Shown piece by piece: positions 33,061 to 42,507 of a DNA stretch of 64,000 bases (the first letter of the stretch is position 1; every line of letters begins with the position of its first letter). The notes under the pieces were generated by a model. The model searched no databases, was not told where the DNA came from, and saw nothing but the letters and a program-made list of their open reading frames with translations. The position numbers and the translations under genes are program-made. The DNA comes from Pectobacterium aroidearum (lineage in GTDB: Bacteria > Pseudomonadota > Gammaproteobacteria > Enterobacterales > Enterobacteriaceae), in assembly GCF_041228105.1 (NCBI RefSeq), contig NZ_CP166097.1:4898001-4962000 (forward strand). Reading direction: 5' to 3'.

Positions 33061-34178
33061 GCGTCGATTTTCAAACCGTCTGGGAACAGCTCGACTGGGA
33101 TGACCTGACGCTACGCATCAACGGCAAAACCGCACAGGATGTTGAACGGGCGCTCACTGCACCACACCTGACGCGTGACGATTTTATGGCGCTCATTTCA
33201 CCTGCCGCCAGCGCCTATCTGGAACCGCTTGCCCAGCGGGCGCAGCAGCTCACCCGCCAGCGTTTCGGCAATACGGTGAGTTTCTATGTCCCGCTGTATT
33301 TGTCCAATCTGTGCTCTAACGACTGTACCTACTGCGGCTTTTCGATGAGCAACCACATCAAGCGTAAAACGCTGGATGAGGCAGAGATCTTGCGTGAATG
33401 CGCCGCTATCAAAGAACTCGGGTTTGAGCACCTGCTGCTCGTCACAGGTGAACACCAGCGTAAAGTGGGGATGGACTATTTTCGGCGCGTTTTTCCACTA
33501 ATCCGGCCGCTTTTCAGTTCCCTGATGATCGAAGTTCAGCCGTTGTCGCAGGACGAGTACGCCGAATTAAAAGCACTGGGGCTGGATGGTGTGATGGTCT
33601 ATCAGGAAACCTATCATCCGGCGACCTACCAGTTGCATCATCTAAAAGGACAAAAGCAGGATTTCCACTGGCGGCTTGCCACACCGGATCGGCTTGGCCG
33701 TGCCGGGATCGACAAGATCGGGTTGGGTGCCTTAATCGGCCTGTCCAATAGCTGGCGTACCGACTGCTACATGGTGGCAGAGCACCTGTTGCACTTGCAA
33801 CAACGCTACTGGCAGAGCCGGTATTCTATCTCGTTTCCTCGCCTGCGCCCCTGTGCAGGCGGCATTGAACCGGCGTCGTTAATGGATGAAGCACAGCTGA
33901 TGCAGGTGATTTGCGCATTCCGCTTGCTGGCGCCGGATATTGAATTGTCGCTGTCCACACGTGAATCACCGTTCTTTCGCGATCATGCGATCCCTATCGC
34001 GATTAACAACGTCAGCGCCTTCTCCAAAACCCAACCGGGTGGCTACGCCGATGACCATCCTGAACTGGAACAATTTTCTCCCCACGATTCACGGCGTCCT
34101 GAAGACGTAGCGCAGGCCATCGTGCGTGCAGGTCTTCAACCAGTATGGAAAGACTGGGACGGCTATTTGGGCAGATAA
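33057..34178 (+). CDS. thiH: ThiH: tyrosine lyase (radical SAM)
   Basis: Encodes 373 residues. The CX3CX2C cluster is C86, C90 and C93 ([11 protein letters not shown]). It cleaves tyrosine to dehydroglycine for ThiG, the oxygen-sensitive variant of the pathway. ATG overlaps the thiG stop. It ends the thiCEFSGH operon; no clear T-run terminator follows at once. Confidence 0.95.
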   Translation: MSVDFQTVWEQLDWDDLTLRINGKTAQDVERALTAPHLTRDDFMALISPAASAYLEPLAQRAQQLTRQRFGNTVSFYVPLYLSNLCSNDCTYCGFSMSNHIKRKTLDEAEILRECAAIKELGFEHLLLVTGEHQRKVGMDYFRRVFPLIRPLFSSLMIEVQPLSQDEYAELKALGLDGVMVYQETYHPATYQLHHLKGQKQDFHWRLATPDRLGRAGIDKIGLGALIGLSNSWRTDCYMVAEHLLHLQQRYWQSRYSISFPRLRPCAGGIEPASLMDEAQLMQVICAFRLLAPDIELSLSTRESPFFRDHAIPIAINNVSAFSKTQPGGYADDHPELEQFSPHDSRRPEDVAQAIVRAGLQPVWKDWDGYLGR

Positions 34179-34569
34179 GGCGGGATACGTTTGATAATGT
34201 TCACTTAATCGTCAGTGAGAGGGAAACACGGTGATGAGGTTCCTGCAGAGCACCTCGCACCGTGGTAGCCCTCGTATCTCGAAGCTTAAGCGATCGGAAT
34301 AAGTGATACACAGGATTTGGGATGCGGCTCGCAAGCCAAAGTGAGAATTACACGGAAGACAACATTCTTGGGATAGCGCCGCGCAACATGACATTCGGCC
34401 TATCGCCACGATCCGTGACGAAGAATACAGTAGCGTCGTTGGCAGGCCTGAGCATTACGGCGCTTGCTGGCCGGAGCCGTTTGCCACTCATCGGTTCTGC
34501 ACATCAACCCGCCGATACGGGGCTTATCCTTACCCGTATCGGCCCTTCCCTAACACTCTCGGAGGCGCT
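34179..34569. other. Gap after thiH without recognisable gene; contains an 11-base-arm hairpin
   Basis: Weak open frames exist on both strands (for example 47 codons on the minus strand, 34491-34348, starting MSGKRLRPAS; and 83 codons on the plus strand), but neither has family resemblance that I know or a convincing ribosome-binding site. A perfect hairpin with arms GCCGATACGGG (34511-34521) and CCCGTATCGGC (34533-34543) lies between thiH and the convergent MocR gene; no T-run flanks it. E. coli has htrC in this general region, but I cannot identify it here. Confidence 0.5.
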
Positions 34570-35994
34570 CTAGCCAGGAGGCGTATCCATCATCTTCGCA
34601 ACCTCACTGCCCACGATACGCAGCCCTTCCCTCATCTCTTCCGTGAAACGATTGGCATAGTTGAGTCGAATACAATTGCGGTATTTCCCTGAGGCAGAGA
34701 AGAGCGACCCTGCGGCGATCTGTATGCCTGATTTTCTGACCTCACGGGTGAGCTTGAGCGAATCAAAATATTCGGGCAGTTCAATCCACATCAGGAATCC
34801 CCCTTGCGGACGACTGACGCAAATATTGGACGGAAAATACTCGCGCACCCAGCAGGTAAACGTACTCAGATTAGCTTTGTACTGGGCGCGCATGCGGCGC
34901 AGATGAGGCTGATAGTGCCCTTGGCGAATAAACTCAGCCACCGCTAGCTGAGGCTGCACCACCGTCGATCCTGTACTGATGTATTTTGTATGGATCACCC
35001 GCTCCAGATAGCGCCCCGGAGCGATCCAACCCACGCGCAAACCGGGCGCCAGGTTCTTTGAAAATGAGCTGCACAACAGCACACGCCCATCTTCATCAAA
35101 CGACTTTATCGCGCGGGGACGCGGATATTCATAGGTCAGCTCACCGTAGGCATCATCTTCAATAATGGCGATATCGAAATGCTGCGCCAGCGTCACCAGC
35201 GATTTCTTACGGGCGTCTGGCATGATGAAACCAAGCGGGTTATTGCAGCTCGGCACCAGCAGTACGGCTTTGATCGGCCATTGATCCAGCGCCAGCCTCA
35301 ATGCTTCGAGACTGATCCCCGTTACTGAATCGGTTGGGATCTCGATCGCTTTGATATCCAGCCCGCGAAGGATCTGCATCGTGCCCGGAAAAGCGGGTGA
35401 TTCAACGGCCACGATGTCGCCGGGCTGACAAACGGCGCGGACAGCGACAAATAGAGCTTCCTGACATCCGGTCGTGACCACAATATCATCTTGAGTCAGC
35501 TGGCAGCCGCAGTCCACGGTAAGACGGGCAATCTGTTCACGCAGCGCAGGCACGCCATATACGCTGTCATATTGTAAGATACGAGGATCCTGATACTGGC
35601 AGAGGCGAGCCATCTCTTTCCACAGTGGTTTGATGGTCGGCTGGCTTACATCCGGCATTCCGCTACCAAATTTCAGCACGTTCGTTTCCAGACGCACGTT
35701 CACCAACTCCAGTACCGACTCCCACTGCGTGATCTCAACCGGACGCTGGGCAGGACGCGTTAGCGCGGGTACAGGCGGCGTGGCCTTACGCGGCGTGACA
35801 AAATATCCCGAACGCGGCTGCGGCATAATCAACTGCCGAGTTTCCAGCAGATGGTAGGCCTGCTGTACGGTACTGATGCTTACACCATGTTCTGTACTCA
35901 GCGCCCGTACAGAAGGCAGGCGTTCTCCACTTTGGTATAACCCTTGTTCGATCCGCTGTTCTAACAACCCAGCAAGGTGCTGATAACGCGTCAT
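34570..35994 (-). CDS. MocR/PdxR-type regulator: GntR helix-turn-helix fused to aminotransferase-like domain
   Basis: Encodes 474 residues. Residues 1-70 are a GntR winged helix (GERLPSVRALSTEHGVSISTVQQAYHLLE), then a linker and a class I aminotransferase-like domain with the PLP lysine in SSFSKNLAPGLRVGW and the IIEDDAYGELTYE motif. MocR proteins sense PLP or an amino-acid ligand and often control the divergent gene. The divergent neighbour is a DUF1127 gene, 173 bases away, a possible target. The target and ligand are unknown. Confidence 0.9.
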   Translation of the reverse strand: MTRYQHLAGLLEQRIEQGLYQSGERLPSVRALSTEHGVSISTVQQAYHLLETRQLIMPQPRSGYFVTPRKATPPVPALTRPAQRPVEITQWESVLELVNVRLETNVLKFGSGMPDVSQPTIKPLWKEMARLCQYQDPRILQYDSVYGVPALREQIARLTVDCGCQLTQDDIVVTTGCQEALFVAVRAVCQPGDIVAVESPAFPGTMQILRGLDIKAIEIPTDSVTGISLEALRLALDQWPIKAVLLVPSCNNPLGFIMPDARKKSLVTLAQHFDIAIIEDDAYGELTYEYPRPRAIKSFDEDGRVLLCSSFSKNLAPGLRVGWIAPGRYLERVIHTKYISTGSTVVQPQLAVAEFIRQGHYQPHLRRMRAQYKANLSTFTCWVREYFPSNICVSRPQGGFLMWIELPEYFDSLKLTREVRKSGIQIAAGSLFSASGKYRNCIRLNYANRFTEEMREGLRIVGSEVAKMMDTPPG

Positions 35995-36167
35995 CAGTAT
36001 CGTCCTCTATCAAGATTCCCAGCAGCAACCAGTACAGATTTAAATAAAAATCACCATTCAGATGCAATATCACACAATCTGTATGCTAAAAAAATGAATT
36101 TTTTGCGTCTGTATTGAAAATGCCTTTCGCCCCATCATAGCGATCATTCACTGGCGAGGGGGAAAAT

Positions 36168-36359
36168 ATGGAATTTCATGAGAATCGATCACAAAAACCG
36201 TTCCGCGAGTCACCGTTCTGGCTAATGCTTATTTTGCCGTACCGCTTGTGGAAAGCCTGGCGGGCAAGAGCACAAACGCTGAAGATACTACGGAATATGA
36301 GCGATGACGGGCTTAAAGATATCGGGCTGAAGCGAAGCGATCTCGATCGATTCAGATAA
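36168..36359 (+). CDS. Small DUF1127 protein
   Basis: Encodes 63 residues with an amphipathic basic N-terminal half (PYRLWKAWRARAQTLKIL) and the conserved C-terminal motif LRNMSDDGLKDIGLKRSDLDRF. Small DUF1127 proteins occur in many proteobacteria; some affect RNA turnover or phosphate uptake, but the role here is unknown. GAGGGGG precedes the ATG. It is divergent from the MocR gene. Confidence 0.88.
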   Translation: MEFHENRSQKPFRESPFWLMLILPYRLWKAWRARAQTLKILRNMSDDGLKDIGLKRSDLDRFR

Positions 36360-36453
36360 CAACGCCCCAGAAAACAATAGATAAAACACAGTAGAATATG
36401 CCGATACAGACGCTGCATCTGTATCGGCATTTTGGATTACAGCGATGAAGAAG

Positions 36454-37851
36454 TTAGTGAGGTAAGGCATCCGCCGATTTTGCTTTCATTTGCATCCCGA
36501 CAATCGCCGACAGCAAACAGCCAATGGCGAGGTAAGCCGCCACGGCGTGCCATGAACCATCCATAAACTGCACCAGCAGAACAGCGATAAAAGGCGTAAA
36601 TCCGCCGCCGACCACGCTGGCAACCTGATAACCCACCCCCGCTCCACTATAGCGATAAGCGGTACCAAATAGCTCGGTAAACATCGGCTGCTGTACGCTA
36701 ACAATCATATCGTGGGCAATGTTCGCCAGCATGATGGCAAAGAACAGAATCAGCAGCGTGTTATGGCTTTCCAGCGCCATAAAGAACGGCACTGCACTCG
36801 CGGCACCAATCAGCGCACCAGTAACGTAGATCCGACGTCGGCCAAAGCTATCCGCCAGATAGGCAAAGAAAGGAATAGACACGCAGCTGATCGCCCCCAC
36901 CAGCAGCCCGATATTCAGGAAAATATCCCGCGATAGCCCAAGATGAGTGGTGGAGTAATTGAGCGCAAACGCGGTGACGATATACATCGTCAACAGTTCT
37001 CCAAGCCGTAGCGCAATAATCAGCAGAAAGGCTTTCGGATGCTGGCGCAGTGCTTCCATAATAGGGAAAGAACGCAATTTGTTAGCTCTTTCTCCCAGAG
37101 TCTTATTCGCCTCAAACTCTTGAGACTCATCCATCCCGTTACGCACCCACCAGGCAATCGCAACCAGAATCAGGCTGAATAAGAACGGCAAACGCCAGCC
37201 CCAGGTGATAAATTCTTCGTTGGTCGTCAAATTGCTAACCAGCGAGACCGACCCTGTAGCCAGTAATAACCCGACCCCAAAGCCAACCTGTACGCCGCTG
37301 CTGTAAAAGGCTTTCTTCTTCTTTGGCGCGCTCTCTACCGCCAACAGCGCCGCACCGCCCCATTCGCCACCGACAGCAAAGCCCTGAATGGCTCGCAGCA
37401 TAACCAGCAGCACTGGCGCCCACCAACCGATGGAGTCAAACGACGGCAACAGGCCAATCAGCGCGGTGGAAATGCCCATCATCCAGACCGTGATCATCAA
37501 CATCCGTTTACGACCCAGCTTATCGCCGAAGTGCCCAAACACCATACCGCCAAGCGGACGGAACAGAAAACCCACGCCAAACGTACCAAATGCTGCCAGC
37601 GTCCCCATTGTCGGGCTGACCTGCGGGAAAAATTCGGTATTAAATACAAGAGCGGCAACAATTCCGTACAGCAAGAAATCATACCAATCCACCACGGCAC
37701 CCACAAAACTGCCCCAGGCGGCACGTTTCGCTTTATTCTGAGAATGGCTTACTGACTGTGTTTGTAGGGTTTTGTCAGATGAAATTGAATCATCCTGATG
37801 AGGTACTGAGCCGCCAGGCTGTGAGAGTGTTGGCGTAGTTGAGGTGTCCAT
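36454..37851 (-). CDS. shiA: ShiA-like MHS-family transporter (shikimate)
   Basis: Encodes 465 residues. After a polar tail of about 45 residues, 12 membrane segments follow. It closely follows E. coli ShiA: WGSFVGAVVDWYDFLLYGIVAALVF, FGHFGDKLGRKRML (the MFS loop), GGEWGGAALLAVESAP and YRYSGAGVGYQVASVVGGGFTPF. ShiA imports shikimate with protons; the substrate here is by homology. The N-terminal tail is longer than in E. coli. It separates the thi genes from rpoC, unlike in E. coli. Confidence 0.9.
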   Translation of the reverse strand: MDTSTTPTLSQPGGSVPHQDDSISSDKTLQTQSVSHSQNKAKRAAWGSFVGAVVDWYDFLLYGIVAALVFNTEFFPQVSPTMGTLAAFGTFGVGFLFRPLGGMVFGHFGDKLGRKRMLMITVWMMGISTALIGLLPSFDSIGWWAPVLLVMLRAIQGFAVGGEWGGAALLAVESAPKKKKAFYSSGVQVGFGVGLLLATGSVSLVSNLTTNEEFITWGWRLPFLFSLILVAIAWWVRNGMDESQEFEANKTLGERANKLRSFPIMEALRQHPKAFLLIIALRLGELLTMYIVTAFALNYSTTHLGLSRDIFLNIGLLVGAISCVSIPFFAYLADSFGRRRIYVTGALIGAASAVPFFMALESHNTLLILFFAIMLANIAHDMIVSVQQPMFTELFGTAYRYSGAGVGYQVASVVGGGFTPFIAVLLVQFMDGSWHAVAAYLAIGCLLSAIVGMQMKAKSADALPH

Positions 37852-37915
37852 GTCGGTTCCGTTCTATTTACTTTACACTACTGTACAACAAAAAATTTCA
37901 GGAAGAAATTTTTAA

Positions 37916-38075
37916 CGTCGCTTGCGACGGCCTTTAGGTAGCGCACAGGGATGTGCGCTATAAAAAATTTCAGGATGATATAAAACGCCGGGAGCGTTTT
38001 TTAACAACGCATCGCGTTGGCCCACAGTGTGGAAGGCAGGACGCCTTCCATCAATTTTTAACGTCACTTGTGACG
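37916..38075. repeat. Array of seven short perfect hairpins
   Basis: Inverted repeats in order: CGTCG-CTTG-CGACG (37916-37929), TAGCGCAC/GTGCGCTA (37939-37960), AAAACGC/GCGTTTT (37982-38000), CAACGC/GCGTTG (38005-38019), CCACA/TGTGG (38022-38032), GGAAGGC/GCCTTCC (38031-38049), CGTCA-CTTG-TGACG (38062-38075). The first and last are copies differing by a paired G-C to A-T change, and both follow the same TTTTTAACGT-like start. AAATTTCAGGA occurs twice as a direct repeat. I do not recognise it as ERIC or REP. Confidence 0.75.
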
Positions 38076-38107
38076 GCTTGACCACGAGCATCTATAGGGC
38101 TGGCACC

Positions 38108-38140
38108 ATAAAAAAACCCCGACCATAATAGCCGGGGTTT
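38108..38140 (-). terminator. Terminator of the rplKAJL-rpoBC operon
   Basis: On the minus strand AAACCCCG/CGGGGTTT with an 11-base loop and a run of T, 38 bases after the rpoC stop. Confidence 0.9.
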
Positions 38141-38177
38141 TCGTTATTTACCGCATGGTAGTACAGCGTAAAGAGAC

Positions 38178-41100
38178 TTATTCGTCGTCGCTGCTACCAA
38201 AGCCTGCGTTCAGCAGTTCTGCCAGGTTAGCAGAAGCTTCATCGGCACTCACCTGAGGTACGATTGGCGCTTCACCCGCCTGACGGCGGCGCATACGATC
38301 CTGATGGTATGCATAACCCGTACCCGCTGGGATCAGACGACCCACGATAACGTTCTCTTTCAGGCCACGCAGTTCATCACGTTTACCCGCAACAGCGGCT
38401 TCGGTCAGTACGCGAGTGGTTTCCTGGAACGATGCCGCAGAAATGAAGGACTCGGTCGCCAGAGATGCTTTGGTAATACCCAGCAGATCGCGGCTGAACG
38501 TTGCCGTAATCTTGCCATCCGCTTCCAACTGACGGTTGGCAATCTTGATGCGAGACACTTCTGCCTGTTCGCCTTCCAGGAACTCGGTGCTACCTGCGTT
38601 AACGATGGTGCCTTTACGCAACATCTGACGAACGATAACTTCGATGTGTTTATCGTTAATCTTAACGCCTTGCAGACGGTAAACTTCCTGAACTTCGTTG
38701 GTGATATAACGCGTTACTGCATGTACGCCACGCAGACGCAGGATATCGTGCGGAGACTCTGGGCCGTCGGAAACCACGTCACCACGTTCCACCACTTCAC
38801 CTTCGAACACGTTGAGCTGACGCCATTTCGGAATCATCTCTTCGTAAGCATCGCTGCCATCCAACGGAGAAATCACCAGACGGCGTTTACCTTTGGTTTC
38901 TTTACCGAAGGAAATGATACCGCTGATCTCTGCCAGAATAGCCGGCTCTTTCGGACGACGGGCTTCGAACAGGTCGGCTACGCGTGGCAGACCACCGGTA
39001 ATATCCTTGGTACCGCCGGATTCCTGAGGAATACGCGCCAGAGTATCACCGCTGCTGATTTTCACGCCGTCTTCCAACTGCACGATCGCTTTGCCCGGCA
39101 GGAAGTACTGAGCTGGCATATCCGTACCTGGAATCAGTACGTCTTCACCTTTGTCATCAACGATTTTCAGTGCCGGACGCAGGTCTTTACCGCTACCGGT
39201 ACGCTCTGCACTATCCAGAACCACGATAGAGGACAAACCGGTCAGTTCGTCGGTCTGACGAGTAATCGTCTGGCCGTCGATCATATCGGTGAAGCGAATG
39301 TTACCGCTCACTTCGGTGATAACTGGCATGGTATGTGGATCCCAGTTAGCTACGGTTTCGCCACCGCTAACTTCTGCACCATCGCCTTTCGCCATTGCCG
39401 CACCGTAAGGCACTTTATAGCTTTCTTTAGTACGTCCGAATTCGTCGATCAGTTTCAGTTCGGTATTACGTGAAGTAATAACCAGTTTACCGTTGCTGTT
39501 CACGACGAACTTCGCGTTGCTCAGTTTCAGGCTACCTTTGTTTTTCACCTGAATGCTGGACTCAGCTGCCGCACGCGATGCCGCACCACCGATGTGGAAC
39601 GTACGCATGGTTAACTGTGTACCCGGTTCACCGATGGACTGTGCCGCGATAACCCCGATGGCCTCACCTTTGTTGATGATATGACCACGAGCCAGATCGC
39701 GACCGTAGCAATTGGCGCACACGCCAAAGTCGGTTTCGCAGCTTACAACGGAACGTACTTTAACGGCATCAACGGAGTTCTCTTCCAACATGTCACACCA
39801 CTGCTCGTTCAGCAGCGTGTTACGTGGAACCAGAATATCCGCCGTGCCCGGTTTGATCACGTCTTCAGCCGTTACACGACCCAGTACGCGCTCACGCAGT
39901 GGCTCTTTAACATCACCACCCTCGATAACCGGCGTCATCATGATACCTTCATGGGTACCACAATCGTCTTCGGTCACAACCAGATCCTGCGCAACGTCAA
40001 CCAGACGACGAGTCAGATAACCGGAGTTTGCCGTTTTCAGTGCGGTATCCGCCAGACCTTTACGCGCACCGTGCGTCGAGATGAAGTACTGGAGTACGTT
40101 CAGACCTTCACGGAAGTTTGCGGTAATTGGCGTCTCGATGATGGAACCATCTGGTTTCGCCATCAGACCACGCATACCCGCCAACTGACGAATCTGTGCC
40201 GCAGAACCACGCGCACCGGAGTCGGCCATCATAAAGATGCTGTTGAAAGACACCTGCTGCTCAACCACGCCATCACGGTTAACCACATCCTCAACGGACA
40301 GGTTTTCCATCATCGCTTTCGCAACACGTTCGTTCGCAGCAGCCCAGATATCGATCACTTTGTTATAGCGTTCGCCCGCAGTAACCAGACCGGACTGGAA
40401 CTGCTCCTGAATCTCGGCAACTTCGGTTTCGGCTTCTTCGATAATCTCGGCTTTTTTCTCCGGGATAACCATGTCATCGATACCTACGGAAGCACCAGAG
40501 CGCGCCGCGTAAGCAAAACCGGTGTACATAGTCTGGTCAGCGAAGATAACTGTCGGCTTCAGACCCAAAATGCGGTAACAGGTGTTCAGCATTTTGGAGA
40601 TCGCTTTCTTGCCCAAAGGCTGGTTAACGATCGAGTACGGCAGACCTTTCGGTACGATCATCCACAGGATGGCACGGCCGATAGTCGTATCAATAATCGA
40701 CGTCTGATGCGTAACATCGCCTTCGATGCTCTTGATCTCTTCCGTGATACGCACTTTAACGCGCGCATGCAGAGAGGCCAGGCCGGCACGATAAACGCGT
40801 TCAGCTTCTTTCGGACCCGTGAGCACCATGCCTTCGCCTTTGGCGTTAACACAGTCACGCGTCATGTAATACAGACCCAATACCACGTCCTGAGAAGGAA
40901 CGATGATTGGCTCACCATTCGCAGGGGACAGGATGTTGTTGGTCGACATCATCAACGCACGCGCTTCCAACTGGGCTTCCAGCGTCAACGGTACGTGTAC
41001 AGCCATCTGGTCACCATCGAAGTCGGCGTTATATGCCGCACAAACCAGCGGGTGCAGCTGGATTGCTTTACCTTCAATCAGTACCGGTTCAAATGCCTGG

Positions 41101-42401
41101 ATACCCAAACGGTGCAGTGTTGGTGCACGGTTCAGCAGGACCGGGTGTTCGCGGATGACTTCGTCCAGGATATCCCATACGACGGCTTCTTCACGCTCAA
41201 CCATTTTCTTGGCGGCTTTAATGGTGGTAGCAAGACCACGCAGTTCCAGCTTGCCGTAGATGAACGGTTTGAACAGCTCCAGTGCCATTTTCTTCGGCAG
41301 ACCACACTGGTGCAGACGCAGGTATGGACCAACGGTGATTACAGAACGACCGGAGTAGTCAACACGCTTACCGAGCAGGTTCTGACGGAAACGACCCTGC
41401 TTACCTTTGATCATATCGGCCAAAGATTTCAGAGGACGTTTGTTAGAACCGGTGATCGCACGACCGCGACGGCCGTTATCCAACAGTGCATCAACCGCTT
41501 CCTGCAGCATACGTTTTTCGTTACGTACGATGATGTCTGGCGCAGCCAGATCCAGCAGACGTTTCAGACGGTTGTTACGGTTGATCACGCGACGATACAG
41601 ATCGTTCAGGTCGGAAGTCGCGAAACGACCGCCATCCAGCGGAACCAACGGACGCAGATCTGGCGGCAGTACCGGCAGAACGGTCAGAATCATCCACTCT
41701 GGTTTGTTACCAGACTGTACGAATGCTTCCAGCAGTTTAATACGCTTCGTCAGCTTCTTACGTTTGGTTTCGGAGTTGGTTTCGGTCAGCTCTTCACGCA
41801 ACTGCTCGCATTCCTGCTCCAGATCCATGTTCTTCAGCAGAGCCTGGATCGCTTCGGCGCCCATTTTCGCGTCGAATTCATCACCAAACTCTTCCAGCGC
41901 ATCCAGATACTGCTCTTCAGTCAGGATCTGACGGCGCTCAAGGTTGGTCATGCCGCCTTCAACCACGACATAAGATTCAAAATAAAGCACACGCTCGATA
42001 TCACGCAGCGGCATATCCAGCAGCAAACCGATACGGGAAGGCAGTGACTTCAGGAACCAGATGTGCGCAGTCGGAGAAGCCAGCTCAATGTGGCCCATAC
42101 GCTCACGGCGCACTTTAGTCTGGGTCACTTCAACGCCGCACTTCTCACAAATAACACCGCGGTGTTTCAGGCGCTTATACTTACCGCACAAGCACTCATA
42201 ATCTTTTACCGGCCCAAAGATACGGGCGCAGAAAAGGCCGTCACGTTCAGGTTTGAACGTACGGTAGTTGATGGTTTCTGGCTTTTTAACTTCACCAAAA
42301 GACCACGAACGGATCATGTCTGGCGAGGCCAGAGCAATTTTGATCGCATCAAACTCTTCGGTTTTAGTTTGCGCTTTCAGAAACTTTAATAAGTCTTTCA
42401 C
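38178..42401 (-). CDS. rpoC: RNA polymerase beta' subunit
   Basis: Encodes 1407 residues, identical in length to E. coli. The start is GTG at 42401 ([22 protein letters not shown]) with CAGGAG seven bases upstream; an upstream in-frame ATG adds 15 unsupported residues. The zinc site [20 protein letters not shown] and the catalytic NADFDGDQ are intact. Follows rpoB by about 105 bases. A long antisense open frame in it is a codon-usage shadow. Confidence 0.98.
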   Translation of the reverse strand: MKDLLKFLKAQTKTEEFDAIKIALASPDMIRSWSFGEVKKPETINYRTFKPERDGLFCARIFGPVKDYECLCGKYKRLKHRGVICEKCGVEVTQTKVRRERMGHIELASPTAHIWFLKSLPSRIGLLLDMPLRDIERVLYFESYVVVEGGMTNLERRQILTEEQYLDALEEFGDEFDAKMGAEAIQALLKNMDLEQECEQLREELTETNSETKRKKLTKRIKLLEAFVQSGNKPEWMILTVLPVLPPDLRPLVPLDGGRFATSDLNDLYRRVINRNNRLKRLLDLAAPDIIVRNEKRMLQEAVDALLDNGRRGRAITGSNKRPLKSLADMIKGKQGRFRQNLLGKRVDYSGRSVITVGPYLRLHQCGLPKKMALELFKPFIYGKLELRGLATTIKAAKKMVEREEAVVWDILDEVIREHPVLLNRAPTLHRLGIQAFEPVLIEGKAIQLHPLVCAAYNADFDGDQMAVHVPLTLEAQLEARALMMSTNNILSPANGEPIIVPSQDVVLGLYYMTRDCVNAKGEGMVLTGPKEAERVYRAGLASLHARVKVRITEEIKSIEGDVTHQTSIIDTTIGRAILWMIVPKGLPYSIVNQPLGKKAISKMLNTCYRILGLKPTVIFADQTMYTGFAYAARSGASVGIDDMVIPEKKAEIIEEAETEVAEIQEQFQSGLVTAGERYNKVIDIWAAANERVAKAMMENLSVEDVVNRDGVVEQQVSFNSIFMMADSGARGSAAQIRQLAGMRGLMAKPDGSIIETPITANFREGLNVLQYFISTHGARKGLADTALKTANSGYLTRRLVDVAQDLVVTEDDCGTHEGIMMTPVIEGGDVKEPLRERVLGRVTAEDVIKPGTADILVPRNTLLNEQWCDMLEENSVDAVKVRSVVSCETDFGVCANCYGRDLARGHIINKGEAIGVIAAQSIGEPGTQLTMRTFHIGGAASRAAAESSIQVKNKGSLKLSNAKFVVNSNGKLVITSRNTELKLIDEFGRTKESYKVPYGAAMAKGDGAEVSGGETVANWDPHTMPVITEVSGNIRFTDMIDGQTITRQTDELTGLSSIVVLDSAERTGSGKDLRPALKIVDDKGEDVLIPGTDMPAQYFLPGKAIVQLEDGVKISSGDTLARIPQESGGTKDITGGLPRVADLFEARRPKEPAILAEISGIISFGKETKGKRRLVISPLDGSDAYEEMIPKWRQLNVFEGEVVERGDVVSDGPESPHDILRLRGVHAVTRYITNEVQEVYRLQGVKINDKHIEVIVRQMLRKGTIVNAGSTEFLEGEQAEVSRIKIANRQLEADGKITATFSRDLLGITKASLATESFISAASFQETTRVLTEAAVAGKRDELRGLKENVIVGRLIPAGTGYAYHQDRMRRRQAGEAPIVPQVSADEASANLAELLNAGFGSSDDE

Positions 42402-42507
42402 GGATTGGCTCCTGTCGGAGTTAGACCTGATAGACACCTGAACCATGCCGTTAAAAACACAATTCAGGTGTCCCTATGACGAATGCCAGCAATACAACGA
42501 GCTGGGA

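Larger units (their letters stand above)
37852..38177. other. Intergenic region between rpoC and shiA, mostly palindromes
   Basis: No coding signal. It holds the shiA upstream region, a packed array of seven short hairpins (37916-38075) and the rpoC terminator (38108-38140). Confidence 0.7.

Noticed and set aside
37916..38075. CRISPR array
   Set aside because: The repeats are different hairpins without constant repeat length or unique spacers, and there are no cas genes in the window.
39681..42047. 788-codon open frame antisense to rpoC
   Set aside because: It is produced by the strong codon bias of rpoC on the other strand; composition (many Gln, Arg, Phe, Thr) is typical of antisense shadows, and there is no ribosome-binding site. 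Similar long frames oppose rpoB and rplA.
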